Positions 36,501 to 51,063 are shown, counted from the first letter of the stretch. The stretch is DNA of 64,000 nucleotides from Tenrec ecaudatus (GCF_050624435.1 NC_134541.1:6211983-6275982), one strand, 5' to 3'. Numbers and translations: made by a program. The notes: a model not told the origin generated them from the letters alone.

Positions 36501-37229
36501 GTTGTTGCAAGCTGGTTTACTGTAGCAGTACTACCAGTTCTTAATCATGTTACTGCTTGGAATGGTTGAATGGTGACCAGTTAAGAAGCCTCGACAGATG
36601 TAGTGATTGTGTATTCCTTCCCTCTTCTTTCGATGCTTTGTGCATCACTCAATATTTTGTCCACAAAATCCCTCCATATTTCAAATCAAGGCTTGAATTT
36701 TTCCTTCACTTCGTTCAGTTTCCTCCAGAGAAATTTTGAGCATGCTTGTTAGGTTGGGTTCTCTTGAAAAGCACATCAGTGATGCTTGATGTAGAAAGAG
36801 TTTTCTCTCAGGAAATGGCTACACAGTGTAGACGTAAGTCCATTCCAGTTCAAGTGATCCTTCTGACTCATGGAAGCTGAAAACTGGGAAGCAGGATGAC
36901 AAAGCAGAGATAGCCAGGGCACACAATGGTGCATACAGAAGTGATATGAACCCAAAATTCGCCAAATGAATTCCCTGTTGGTAGTCTGCTGCAGGCAGGT
37001 GACGCAACAAGAGATTAAGGAACCAGACATAAGATTCTGCTTCAGCAGAAGGGCCAAAGAGAATTAGCCTGTGCTCCATCTGTCATACAAAAAGACACTT
37101 CAAAGGAGGCATCATCAGGCTGTGACCCAGCTGAATGGTTGGACTCTGCTTCTGCTCTTACCCAGGAGTGTCTAGTTGACATGGTCTCTGGCCATCACAA
37201 TGATCTTCCTTACTGGTTTTCTAGTCCAG

Positions 37230-37720
37230 TGTAGGGAACTGCGTGTACCCCACCCTGGATTTAAGCCATGTACAACCTTTATGAATTTACTCTCAGTTTC
37301 CTGCCATACAAATGGCCCTGTGATTTTACTGCCCTTTGTTCCTTTCCCGCCGGAGGGTGGCTGCCTTGACCCTTGCTAGGATTGGTGCTCTTTCACTAGC
37401 AGCTGCTATGCTCATTGGTCAATACATGACTGATGGCATCCCCCACCCCCACCCCCAGACACCAGGTATGCTTCGTTAGCATACTTACCTGTTTGCCTTA
37501 TTTGGAGATGCACGACTATTGGCTACCTCAGTTGTACCTTACTTTACATGTGACATAATGGTGCCCGTGCTTCGCTGGCTATTTAAACCTCTGCTCTCAG
37601 CTCAATAAATGAGGCTTGATCAGAGTCCTGTCTTGCCTCCATCTCTCCGCGTCTTGCCCATCTTCATTCCCAGTCCCTCTTTCAGATACCCACGTTGTTG
37701 ATGTCCTGCGGGACGGGACA
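37230..37720 (+). mobile_element. IAP-like solo LTR, unit 2 only
   Basis: 491 bp from tgtagggaactgcg to gcgggacgggaca, flanked by perfect 6-bp target duplications gtccag (37224-37229 and 37721-37726). It shows a TATA-like ggctatttaaacc, then a ctcaataaatgagg poly(A) signal and a C/T-rich U5, the layout of class II LTRs. It is absent at the matching site in unit 1 (near 3480). It is unrelated in sequence to the other solo LTRs. Confidence 0.85.
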
Positions 37721-38083
37721 GTCCAGGGTTGTTGTTTTTGCACATATCATTTTAATACTTTGTCTTTCTTGAGATATCCTTGAAAAATTTCTGTTCAGTT
37801 CTTTACTTTGTCATGACGAAAGGTTAAGGAAAACTTCCAACTTGTAGATAGCAGGTTAATGAGGGTGTCATGTGAGTCTCAAACTAGCAGCTAGAATCTC
37901 TTTATTTTCCCAGTCTAAAAATCAGAAACATTTAAATTTGTTAGATCTGACCTAGTTCCTGGTGGTTAGGGTCAAAGATAGAAGTCTAGTGTGGGTAGCT
38001 ATTGTTGTCAATAAATAAGGAAGTAGAAAGGACTATTTCTGTATTTTATTTTTGTTGATTATATTCCTAGATCAAGGATAATG

Positions 38084-38400
38084 TCTAAGCACACACACAC
38101 ACACACACACACATTCTTGCACAAACATCCACCCACAGAAACATCCTATTCAGTAATTTCTCACCCGCCCACAAATGGCCCTGGTTCCTCGAACTTGCAA
38201 AACCATGCATCCCACTGACAAACGTACTCTAAAGCTTCCCCTTGACTGGTACTATAAAACCCTGCTACTCTGTAGAGAGGGCTTTTGACTCAGGTCAGAG
38301 GCTCCTTTCAGGCTTCTCCAATTAACTGTCTCCCGCTGTTCAGTCTCTCCTACATATCCTCTTCTAACATTTAGTATTCAAACACTGAAAATTAGACGGT
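38084..38400 (+). repeat. LTR-like direct repeat, left copy (unit 2)
   Basis: Equivalent of 3836-4195, with a shorter CA tract (38091-38113). Confidence 0.5.
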
Positions 38401-38540
38401 CTCTTATATGAAGGAGTATTCCCCTCCAAAACTGGAATTTAAAAAAAAAGGTTTGTATTAACCTTTTTTTTTTTTTGCAACACAACCTCATCACCTTCAA
38501 AGTATTCTCCATTATGCTCAATAATTTGTCAATTTTTAAA

Positions 38541-39848
38541 AACATTTTATTAGGGGCTCATACAACTCTTATCATAATCCATATATATACATACATCAAT
38601 TGTATAAACACATCCGTACATTCTTTGCCCTAATCATTTTCAAAACATTTGCTCTCCACTTAAGCCCTTTGCATCAGGTCCTATTTTTTCCCCTCCCTCC
38701 CCGCTCTCTCCTCCCTCATGAGCCCTTGATAATTTATAGATGGTTATTTTGTCATATCTTGCCTTATCCGGACTCTCCCTCCCCCCCTTCTCTGCCATCC
38801 ATCCCCCAGAGAGGAGGTCACATGTGGATCCTTGTAATCAGTTCCCCCTTTCCAATCCACTCTCCCAGCATCGCCCCTCACACCCCTGGTCCTGAAGGTA
38901 TTGTCCCCCCTGGATTCTCTGTGCCTCTAGCTCCCATATGAACCAGTGTACAACCTCTGCCCTATCCACTGACCCATCTCCTCTCCTAAACCCCTCTATG
39001 AGGAGATCTCCAGTGGCCGACAAATGGGCTTTGGGTCTCCACTCTGCACTTCTCTCTTTATTCACTATGGTGTGTGTATGTGTATGTATATATATATATT
39101 CTTTTTTTTGCATGATGCCTTATACTTGGTCCCTTTGGCACCTCGTGATCACACAGGCTGGTGTGCTTCTTCCATGTGGGCTTTGTTGCTTCTGAGCTAG
39201 ATGGTCGCTTGTTCACCTTCAAGCCTTTAAGACCCCAGACACTATCTCTTTCGATAGTCCAGCACCATCAGCTTTCTTCGCCACATTTGCTTATGCACCC
39301 GTTTGTCTTTGGCGATCGTATCATGGAGGTATCGTATCATGCAGCCAATGATATGATTTTTTGTTCTTTGATGCCTGATAACTGATCCCTTCGGGACCAC
39401 GTGATCACACAGGCTGGTGTGTTCTTCCATGTGGGCTTTGTTGCTTCTGAGCTAGATGGCCGCTTGTTTATCTTCAAGCCTTTAAGACCCCAGTCACTAT
39501 CTCTTTTGATAGCCGGGCACCATCAGCTTTCTTCACCACATTTTCTTGTTCACCCGCTTTGGCTTCAGCAGTTGTGTCGGGGGGGTAAGCATCGTAGAGT
39601 GCCAATTTAATAAAAGAAAGTATTCATGCATTGAGGGAGTACTTGAGTAGAGGCCCAAAGTCCTTCCGCCACCTTAACACTAAACCTTTAAATATAGACA
39701 CATAGATCTATTTCCCATCCTCATATATATATTTGCATGTACATGTCTTTGTCTAGACCTCCATAAATGCCCCTTGACTCCTAGCTCTTTCCTCCATCTC
39801 CCTTGACTTTCCTCCTGCCCTACTACCATGCTCCGTTCCCACCTGGGA
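38541..39848 (-). mobile_element. L1-like 3' UTR with duplicated module (unit 2)
   Basis: Begins acattttattaggggctcatac and contains the gagctagatggccgcttg module twice (39197 and 39458). The aatttgtc duplication is at about 38525 and 39850. It sits at a different point in the mariner than the unit 1 L1, so the two are independent. Confidence 0.75.
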
Positions 39849-40654
39849 ATTTGTCTATTCTTGGGAACATTTTTCAAACTCATTTATTTGGATGGCTAAC
39901 AGTACCTCCCTAATTTTCTTTTTCTAAATAATTTTGTTGGGGACTTTTACAGTTCTTACAGCAATCCACACATCAGTTGTATCAAGCACAGAATATATAT
40001 GTTGCCATCATCATTTTCAAAACATTTTCTTTCTATTTGAGCCCTTGGTATCAGCTCCTCTTTTATCCCCTCTATCCCCACCCTCTCACTCTTATGAACC
40101 CTTGATAAATTATTATAATTTTCAGATTTTACAGAGTCTACTGTCTCCCTTTATCCATGTTTCTGCTGTTTGTCCCCCTCCCTCATTTTTTTCTTCACCT
40201 CTTCTACATTGTAAAATTGCTGTCCTTTCATGTCCCTCTGCATTTGTGGAAACAAGAAGTGCCATGGAGTGAGGTCAGCTTAGCAAGGTGAGTGGGGCAA
40301 GAAACGCATGTTGTTTTTTAACAAAAACTGGCATACTGTGAGGGTTGCATGAGCAGGTGCATTGTCATGGTGGCAAGAAAACCAGTCCTCAGACTGCCAC
40401 AAGTCAGGCCTTTGGAATTTCATACTATTATGCAATTTTTCAGAAACTCTAAATAGAAAGCTTGATTACTCATCAGACCTAGTGGAACGAACTCCTAATG
40501 CACTATCTCCCTTCCATCACATTCAGTACTTGGGGGACTCCCTTGTAGATGGCTGTGGAGGGTATATGATGGTACCCGAGAAGCTCTGTTTTAATGTTCT
40601 CAATTTTAATGTGTTTGAAAAGATAAAAAAGTCAAATGCAAAAAGATGCCTGAC

Positions 40655-40755
40655 AAACAATGTAGAGATGTGCTTTATACAATTGATGTATGTATATGTA
40701 TGGATTGTGATAAGAGTTGTATGAGCCCCTAATAAAATGTTAAAAAAAAAAAAGA
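40655..40755 (+). mobile_element. Short L1-like 3' end (unit 2)
   Basis: About 85 bp ending gagcccctaataaaatg plus poly(A). Flanked by aaaaagatgcctga at about 40639 and 40752, the site used by the long compound L1 in unit 1. Confidence 0.75.
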
Positions 40756-40845
40756 TGCCTGAACATAAGATGGCATCCTTAGATATTACATACATAGCTG
40801 TGTAGTGCAAATAGTATATTTTAAAATGTTTATAATCTCAGTGAA

Positions 40846-41190
40846 GGATAATGTCTAATCAGAAAAGCCCTGACTGGTAAAAACAACCTGGTCCATTATA
40901 TCGTGTGGGAAACATGGACATCCTCCCGCAGAAACAGCTAGTTCAGTAATTCCCCACATTTCCACAAGATCATCCTGGTTCCTGGAATTAGCTTAATTAT
41001 GTATCCCTGCCCACAAATGTACGCCCCTTGATGGATCCTATAAAACCCTGCTGTCTGGACAGAGCCTTTTGATTACAGTCAGAGGCCCCTCTCAGGTGTC
41101 CTATAATAAACCTGGCTCCTACCACCTACGCTCTCATCCTGTCTCTCCTGAATCTCTGATTCTAACATTTGGTATTCTAATACTCAGTTT
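40846..41190 (+). repeat. LTR-like direct repeat, right copy (unit 2)
   Basis: Equivalent of 8876-9225. The MAK retrocopy is inserted about 40 bp further right. Confidence 0.5.
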
Positions 41191-41230
41191 TACCAAAAAT
41201 ATTCCTTGTCTTAGAGTGTCCTGAATTCTT

Positions 41231-43348
<2,118 letters not shown>

Positions 43349-43521
43349 CTGAATTCTTAATATTAACCTCGGGGATAACTCCCAACCAGAAAAATACACG
43401 TTAAAATGCCTAAGATAACAAACACTAAGCCATGAATGCCTACATGTTGGTGGTCTTTTTCTGTCCCAAGACAGAGACTCGAAGTCTTAGTGTTGAGGAC
43501 AATGAGGTCATTCCCACTCAC

Positions 43522-43574
43522 CGATAGTTGAGATTTCATCTCTCGGTGCCCGTCAGTATCCTTCCAACATAAAC
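43522..43574 (-). CDS. ZNF343: Unit 2 leader coding exon (53 bp)
   Basis: A short exon bounded by acceptor AG (43575-43576) and a strong GTGAGT donor (43521 downwards). Read with two bases completing an upstream codon it gives a Gly-Leu start and a KDTDGHREMKSQLS stretch, then joins the KRAB exon in phase 0. The human ZNF343 leader, as I recall it, has a comparable GLPSNDTD-type segment here. An in-frame ATG inside the exon (MKSQLSEPV) could serve as a start if no coding exon lies further upstream; I could not find one. The exon sits in a block almost identical to unit 1 and beside a MAK retrocopy. Confidence 0.65.
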
Positions 43575-44283
43575 CTAAGGGGAAAAAGTGAAGCTGTGAG
43601 ACGGCAGATCACCCATAATGCTCCTAGAAGAGTTCTTCTGGTCATGACACGGGGAGACGCAGTCAGTCACTTTACTCACTCAGCTGTGGACACGAAAGAC
43701 TAGTATTACCTGACCCTGGAGCCTTGGTCCCCCCCCTTTCCCCTTCAACAACTCTCTTTCCACACCTCAACACCTCTCGTCTTTTGTCAGTTTCTTCCTG
43801 ATCTTATCTTCTCTGTCAGTACAACCAAAAACTGCTCTCCCTGGGCAGAAGGACCAGGAAACAATGACACAGAGCAATTGCAGGTGATTTCATCTGGGAA
43901 GGTAGCTCTGCTGCCTGGGGTTTGCAGTGGCTGAGGGCTGGGGTGGAGGTAGGGTGAAGTTTGACTTCTTCCTCAACAATGAAAGCCCCTCTTGATGCCC
44001 AGCAGCCAGGCCTGTGGGACGGCGCAACAACATGATTCCACTGGATCCTTCACGGTGTGCTCTAAGCAGGGCCCCTGTCCTTTCACAACATCCTCAGTCA
44101 GGCTACTTGGGTTTTCTGGGTTTTCAACCTTGCTTCATTTCAGGTTTATAAACCCTCCAATCTGGTCCCTGACACTGCATTTCCTGTCAAAATTTACTGT
44201 GCCCTCCTTGCCCTAATAATTCAGATTTCAGCTCCAGGTCCCAGATCCAGTTCTATTATGTGAGTCAGAAGACAGAACACAGA

Positions 44284-46664
44284 TAAATGCCAATGGAGAA
44301 AGTGCCTCCAAATCTCCTGGCTGACTGAGCAGTCGGCTTGCGCTGGACTCCGTGGTGCAGGCGCATTCCTGAAGGCAGCGTGTGGTAGAACGGTGCCGAT
44401 GCAAGCAGCACGATCTGTGCTTTAAAACCCTATGAACGATCCCCACCTCCTGAGCAGTCCCGGCCATTCATTCATTGCTGCGATGAAACAGAATTGTTTT
44501 CCTACTTTCCCACCATGGTTTTTTGTTATATTTGGTCACCAGTCAAGCTGTTCAGGACCTGGAATTTCTAGTGATGAATTATAGCCTGCCAGCCAGGCAG
44601 GAGCAAGACAATTTCAGGAGCAGATTAGACAGCGGAATGTCCCTGATGTCTACAGCCACCAGGAAATCACTCCTGAAGACCCAAAGCTGTTCAGGAGGCT
44701 GGCTCACCCTAGAACCAAAGGTTACTCGGGGAGAGGCAGACATAGACGTTTCTCCAGGAGAAGGATGGTGCATCCTTGATGACGTGAATTTAAATCTTGT
44801 GTAAAGCTTTAAAGACAAGCTCCAATGGGACGTGATCAGTCACGGAGAGCACTGAAAGTTTAAGCTGTAGGTGTTTTCATGTTTGTTGGGTGCCCCTTTG
44901 GAAATTGGGTCAGTTACTTGGTCTGGGCAGATAGTGGAGTAGTGGGTTACACAGTGAGCTGGTAATCAATCTGAAGGTCAAGAGGTAAAAACCACCAGTC
45001 ACTCCGTGGCAGAAAGATGAGGCTTTCTACTCCCAGAACGTGACAGACAGTGTGTGCTTCTTTCTCACAGGGGCAATTCTATCCTGTCTTATAGGTCACT
45101 ATGAGTTGTAATCAACCTGATGGCAGTGAGTTTGTGAAATTCCATGCAATCACTTCAGCCAACACCATCACATCTCCCATCTGAAGAGATTACTCCACCT
45201 TTGCCTGCCACTGCATTTAGAAAAGTCTTTACCCCCCTCCCCCAGCTACATTTGAGCAGCTTAGTCCAAGGGTGTATGCCAATATGGCCCCTGGAGTGTT
45301 TACTGGAGCACTGTGTAAGAACAAGACATGATAGAGTGCTCCAAAGGAACACCCTCACCATCCACGATTGCTTCCAGACCCAGAATTAGACTTTAGTCCC
45401 TGGTAGCCCCATAGGCAAATAAAGAGGGTGACCCAGATAGATTGCAGTGGCCTACATGTTAAAATACTAAACCTACTTTGGTATCTTGTAGAGGAAAGTA
45501 TCAAAGGCTCGGTGAAATTAATCCATTAGAGCGGGTTTACCAGGAGAGACCCATAAACCATCACATTGTCTATACGGTACAACTTTTTTATTTCACCACT
45601 GGTTGCAGAACCAGTGCCACTGATACAAGCAGCAGTGTCAAGACAAGTCCCTGGCACTGGCAACACACCTTCTCAAGAAAGGTATTAAGTTCAAGAGGCA
45701 CAACTTTTTATCTTGCTATTTCACTTGTACCCATCATCAAAACACACCCGGATAAAGAGCTATGTTTGATTACATGTATGAAGTGTTTCCAAGTGTTATT
45801 CTTTTTCAGAATGGACTAAAACATTTCTCTACGTAACTGGGAGAGTTCAAGAAGTTGCCCCATGACCTCTTGAAAGAAATCATTCCCAGGTTTGGCCTCC
45901 CTCAGACTCTGAATAATGGTAAGGAGGCTCCTTCTTTCTCAACAGTTGTTTAAGGCATATCTTGTATACTAGGAGTAAAGTAGCAACTCCATTCTGCTTG
46001 GAAAACACAATCAGGAGGAAAGAGAGAGACTGAACCAAAAGCAGAAGGGGGAGCTTAGCAAACCATGTCAAAGAACGTGGTTACAATGGATTGACATTTT
46101 GCCTTTAGTTTTGAAAGTTCCACTGCTCCCCCACGGCAAAACTGAAATTAAGCCACTTTTGAGCTAGGGAACCTTACTTGCTCACTCTTCAGCCTCATGG
46201 GCCTTCAAGCCAGTCATAAATGTATTTCTTTTGCTTTCTTTAACTTCAATTCTATCCCAAAGTGAGACGCTCCTTTTACTAGTCACCATCCAGTTTCCAA
46301 CCAGGCTAGAAGGGGCTCCCTGCAATCCTGGAAGAATGTTCTGCTTCAGTCAACCCAGCTTGGAAGCTTAGGGAATGAAATCTTGGATTTGCTGGGACCC
46401 ACAAGACTAAAAGAGAACCCAGAAGCAGGCTCTTCAAACCCCTCAAGACTTCATATGTTTAAGCCAATATCTTTTCACTCTTTTTTCCTTCCATCAAAGA
46501 CTAATAAAGGGAATGTTTTTCTTTTCTCAATTTCTTTTCTCCAGTGTTTAAATCTGAGTGCGAACAATCAAATTCAGAAAAAAACAAAAACAACAAGCTA
46601 ACAATCAGATGCAGGGTAGTTTTAGGGAGTTCCTAACATTAGTACTCATATCAAGTTTCCCTCT
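44284..46664 (-). other. Unit 2 intron, diverged block
   Basis: Counterpart of about 10.2-12.6 kb, with an AfroSINE at about 44935-45140. It has many substitutions and indels compared with unit 1. No exon recognised. Confidence 0.5.
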
Positions 46665-47454
46665 CACTGCCATTGACTTGATTCTGAACCAAAGCAACCC
46701 TTTAGGACGGATTAGAACTGTCCCTGTGGATTTCTGAGATGTTAGCCCTTTACAGAGGAGAGTGCTGCCTCATCTCCGTCTGACAAAGCACAAGGTGGTT
46801 TCAAACCTCAGAGCTTGTGTTTAGCAGCCCAACTCAAAACCCATCAAGACTCCCAAGCTTTCCTAGGTTATTTTTTATCTTGCGGCACCATGACACGCCT
46901 ATATCCCTACCAACATGGGTGGGAGGTGGGGGTCGGGGCGAGTAGTCTAGATCTACAAGGCAGCTAGCTATACACCTTCGTGGGAAGCCCTTACTGTTTT
47001 GGCTAGACCTGCCAGAGAACCAGGGTTTCTTTAGGTGCAGGCTGGTGACAACCTGCCCTTGCTGTCTTTGTGTCCAAGGAGGGGCTGCAAAGAAGTCAGT
47101 ACTCCACCTTGCCTTACAGCAAGACCATGAACACCACCTCTCAGGGATTCGATAGATACCTTGGTGGTGGAGTGGACACAGTGAGCCGCTAACCACAAAG
47201 TCAGCATTTCGAAAATAACACCCGGCTCCATCGAAGATGATGCGCTCTACTCCTGTGAAGGTTTACAACCTCAGAAACACACAGGGCGCACTTCTACTCT
47301 GACATATGGGCCCTGGGAGTTGGCAGCGAGTTCTAGGAATCACAACAACGAGTGCCTGGCGAAACAAACACAAAGCCTTACTTAGCAAAGCTGGATTCCC
47401 ACCATAAACCACCGCGGGTTTGCCACCTTAGACCACAGCAAAGGACGAAGCAAG

Positions 47455-48380
47455 TCAACGGGACGTGCGGCTGCGTCCCGCAGCAAACCCACCGCATCAG
47501 CAAACATAAACAAATGACAGGGCCATGCCGCCGACTCTGGCCCGGAACAAAGCCACGGCGCGCCCCACAACTGGGGCCACCAGGCGCTCGCTCGGACTCG
47601 TCCCAAACGCGGGCGTGGAGCCGCGCCCCCTGCTCCACCAAGCGACCCCGGGAACTCGGGAAGCACCGGGCCCAGGGCGGCCCCCGCCCACCCGGGACGC
47701 TCCTCGGGCCCGGCGCCGGGCCCACCCTTCGCCTCCCCGCGCCGCGGCTCCCACGGCCGCCGCTCCGACCAGCGAGTCACGGCCGCGGCCGCACTCACGG
47801 AGCCCGGACGCCCTGCAACGCCTCTCCGGAAAATACCTGCTCGTCCGCCGGGAAGCTCCACTCCCCGGGACCTCCAGCGAGACGGCGCGTGACCGCGGCC
47901 GAGCTCTTCTCCGCTTGCCGCCCGCCCGCCCCGCCCTCGGCGCGCGCGATGACGTCAGCGGACGGTGCCCGCGGCGTGGGCAGGCCCGCCCTCACCCGCT
48001 GTCCGGGGAGCGGGCTGCTCCTGGAAGTTTGTGTAACGAAAAGGCTGCTCGAGAAACCTCAGCTCCAGCTCGCTGCCTTCGACGGCACTCGGGCGCCTCA
48101 GTCCGCGGGGCGGACGGCGGCGCAGCGGGCAGCGAGGAGCCCCCCTCAGACTCGGAGCCGAGGGCCTCGCAGCGACCCGGTGAGTCTGAACTTCGGCTCC
48201 GGAAGTGAGCGACCGCCGCCTGCAGCCGCGGGGACTCCCGCCTGCCCCCCGCACACGCCTCTCGGAGTCAGGAGCTCGCAGGAAGCACACTGGAGGGCAC
48301 CGCGGGCTCCCGAGTCTCGTTGCAGCCTTCCCTCCATCTGTGCCGGTCCCGTCTGGAGCCACGTCCTCCTGAAACTTCGT
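47455..48380 (-). promoter_or_regulatory. Unit 2 CpG-island promoter with 5' exon
   Basis: Near-identical copy of the unit 1 island. The minus-strand 5' exon ends at 47837 (donor GTATTTTC). The CRE TGACGTCA is at 47950-47957. A plus-strand GTGAGT donor follows base 48179. It should drive the unit 2 zinc-finger gene. Confidence 0.75.
47950..47957. promoter_or_regulatory. CRE/ATF site, unit 2 promoter
   Basis: Perfect TGACGTCA, same position relative to the 5' exon donor as in unit 1. Confidence 0.7.
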
Positions 48381-48531
48381 TTCGTCGTTAGCCGGACCGC
48401 TGCCAGCTTTTCCTGGACCGCTCCTCCAGTCTCTTACAAATTGTGTCGCGTGCGGAATGGCTGGGGAGCCTGGCGGCACAGGCCGTTGAGTTGAGCTGCG
48501 AACTGCAAGGTCTGCAGTTTGTCCATCAGCC

Positions 48532-48730
48532 CAGTGGTTCTCAACGTGTGGGTCGCGACCCCTTTGGGGGTCAAACGACCCTTTCACAGGGCTTGTCCGA
48601 TTCATAACAGTAGCAAAATTACAATTATGTAGTAGTAACGAAAACAACTTTATGGTTTCGGGGCCACCAGAACATGTGGAACTGCATTAAAAATTAAGGG
48701 TCGTTCCATTAGGAAGGATGAGAACCACTG
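48532..48730. mobile_element. Nonautonomous hAT element (unit 2)
   Basis: Copy of the unit 1 element, in the same AfroSINE, with the same ends. Confidence 0.75.
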
Positions 48731-48899
48731 TACTAGCCGTTCCGTGAGAGAAAGATGAGGTGTTCAACTCCCTAATAGTTACAGTCTTGGAATCCCCCAG
48801 GGGCTGTTCTAACCTGCCTTGTAGTCACTGAGTTGGGATCCTCTTGGTGGCAGTGAGTTTTGCATGACTAAGAAGCAAACATTGTTTCTTCAAAGAACC

Positions 48900-49165
48900 C
48901 CCAGTTAAGTGTTAGAGTAAACAATCCTGTAACAATGTGGGGTGTGCAGTCGTAACTTTATGGATATAATATTTAAAGGTTATAGCAAAGTCATAGAGAA
49001 TAGGAGAGGTAGGTAGGATAGAAGAGTCAGACACATTTCATGGTAGCATGCTCACCTCCGCCCCTCTTGGCGCTCTACGTGGAGGTAGGGTAGGAGAGAG
49101 CTTCTTTACTGTTTGGGGGCTTCTATAGGTACTCATTAGTCATGCATATTCAGGACTGGGTCCCT
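48900..49165 (-). mobile_element. Degraded LTR at duplication edge (unit 2)
   Basis: tagcaaagtcatagagaatagg, catggtagcatgctcacctc and a ttctataggt box mark the shared LTR family in minus orientation. Confidence 0.55.
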
Positions 49166-49224
49166 AGCTCTGACCAGGATGACTCAGGGTTACTGGGCCA
49201 CCTCCTGAATGCAAGCCCAAGTCT

Positions 49225-49690
49225 TGATTTGCTGTCCTGAAGCTGACTGGAGGGAGGGATCAGACTTCAGGAAACATCAACTAACCACCCACTGCTGGGA
49301 CCCTGCTTTACATGTGGCCCAGAAGGGCAACGGGTTATACATTGCCCACTTCCCCGGCCACCCACTAAGCCTTGCCCATCCTGTGGTCAGCTAGGGCACT
49401 GGAGAAGTGACTGCCCCTCGGCACCTAGCTGCGGAGGGTGAGTCCCTCCAAATCTTGAACCGCCATCAACACTGCTTAACCTGGCCATTGAAGAGGACCA
49501 ATGAAGAAGCCCCGCACTCAGCAACACCACCACCACGCCGTTCCCAGGGTAGCGATCAGGGCGCCAGGTAAGCTGGTTTCCTTTTGGTGGACTCAAGCAA
49601 GCTGTCCTCCACGCCTTCTCGGACCCAACTTCCCCTTCCCTGGTCTTGGTTATGGGACGTGATGGTCGTCTCTCCAAGCCTTTAGTCATC
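49225..49690 (+). pseudogene. gag: Retroviral gag nucleocapsid remnant
   Basis: The plus strand reads a first Cys box CFTCGPEGQRVIHC (CX2CX4QX4C, with the His replaced by Gln) and then a perfect CX2CX4HX4C knuckle, CPSCGQLGHWRSDC, at about 49367-49408. Stops follow within 20 codons, and the sequence continues toward a possible protease start. An L1-like element cuts it at about 49693. The two-knuckle plan suggests the 3' end of a gag gene; class uncertain. Confidence 0.6.
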
Positions 49691-49692
49691 CC

Positions 49693-50640
49693 TTTTTTTA
49701 AAAAAAAATTGTTTTATTAGGGGCTCATACAACTCTTATCACAATCCATACATACATCAATTGTGTAAAGCACATTTGTACATTCATTGCCCTCATCATT
49801 CTCAGAACATTTGCTCTCCACTTATGCCCCTGGCATCAGGTCCTCACTTTTTCCCCTTCCCCCTCCCTCATGACCCCTTGATAATTTATAAATTATTTTG
49901 TCATATCTTGCCTAGTCCGACGTCTCCTACTTTTCTGTTGTCCGTCCCCCAGGGAGGTCACAAGTAGATCCTAGTAATTGGGTTCCCCTTTCCAGCCCAC
50001 CCTCACTCTATGTTCCCAGTATCGCCACTCACATCACTGGCCCTGAAGGGGTCATCTGCCCTGGATTCCCCGTGTTTCTGGTTCCTATCTGTACCAGTGT
50101 CCATCCTCTGGTCTAGCCAGACTTGCAAGTTAGAATTGGGATCATGATAGTGGAGGTGGCTGGAGGAAGACGCATTTAGGTACAGGAAAGTTGTACTTTT
50201 TATCGTTGCTACATCGTACCCTGTGACTCATCTCCTCCAAGACCCCCCCTGCAAGGGGATCTCCAGTGGCCGACAAATGTTTTTTAGGTCTCCACTCCAC
50301 ACTCGCCGCCCCCCCCCCCATTCACTATGGTAAGATTTTTTTTTTTCCCGATGATGCCTGATACCTGACCCTTCAACATCTTGTGATCGTACAGGCTGGT
50401 GTGCTTCTTCCATGTGGGCTTTGCTACTGCTGAGCTAGATGGCCGCTTGTTTACCTTCAATCCTTTAAGGCCCCAGACGCTATATCTTTTGATAGCCAGG
50501 CACCATCAGCATTCTTCACATTTGCTTATTCACTTACTTTTGTCTTCAGTGGTTGTGTTGGGAAGGTGAGCATCATAGAATGCCAATTTAATAGAAGTAT
50601 TCTTACATTGAGGAAGTACTTGAGTTGAGGCCCAATGTTC
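49693..50640 (-). mobile_element. L1-like 3' UTR, single-module form
   Basis: Minus orientation from attgttttattaggggctcatac to about acttgagttgaggcccaatg. It has one copy of the gagctagatggccgcttg module (about 50432). Confidence 0.75.
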
Positions 50641-50869
50641 TGCTTCAGTTGGTTTTAATGCCTGTATAGAAAATGGGCTTTCTATACATGTACCTAAATA
50701 ATACTTTTGAGATAAAATGAAGACTTTAATTCTCATAAAAGCTGTAGGTACAGGTGTGAAAATCTAGACTTTCAATTTGAGTAAGAAATCTCTTCTTAGG
50801 TCACAAGGAAGGGGTGACTCAGCCAGGGTGCAGTATACCACTGATGAAACTCACAACACTCTTCTAGTT

Positions 50870-51045
50870 TAGTGGTTCTCAACCTTCCTAATGCCTTCAA
50901 TAGTTTCTCATGTTGTAGTGACTCAGAATTATTTTCATTGCTACTTCATAACTGTAATTTTGCTACTGTTATGAATCAGGCAACCCCTGTGAAAGGGTCA
51001 TCCGACCCCCAAAAGGGGTCGAGATCCACAGGTTGAGAACTGCTG
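50870..51045. mobile_element. Nonautonomous hAT element
   Basis: Ends tagtggttctcaacc and gagaactgctg, with flanking ttctagtt (50862-50869) and ctctagtt (51046-51053), a 7-of-8 target duplication. It shares the gtgaaagggtc and aaaaggggtcgag parts with the 14.45-kb copy. Confidence 0.78.
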
Positions 51046-51063
51046 CTCTAGTTCTTTAATGCT

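Larger units (their letters stand above)
38395..40845 (-). mobile_element. Mariner remnant with nested L1-like insertions (unit 2)
   Basis: The transposase C-terminus (GEYFEGDEV-like) lies near 38500. The minus strand at 40370-40190 reads SCHHDNAPAHATLTV and then FLPHSPC, LFPQMQRDMKGQQF: mariner catalytic-core motifs with an in-frame stop. Insertions split it: 38541-39848 (target duplication aatttgtc), 39910-40190 (older end), and 40655-40755. Confidence 0.75.
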
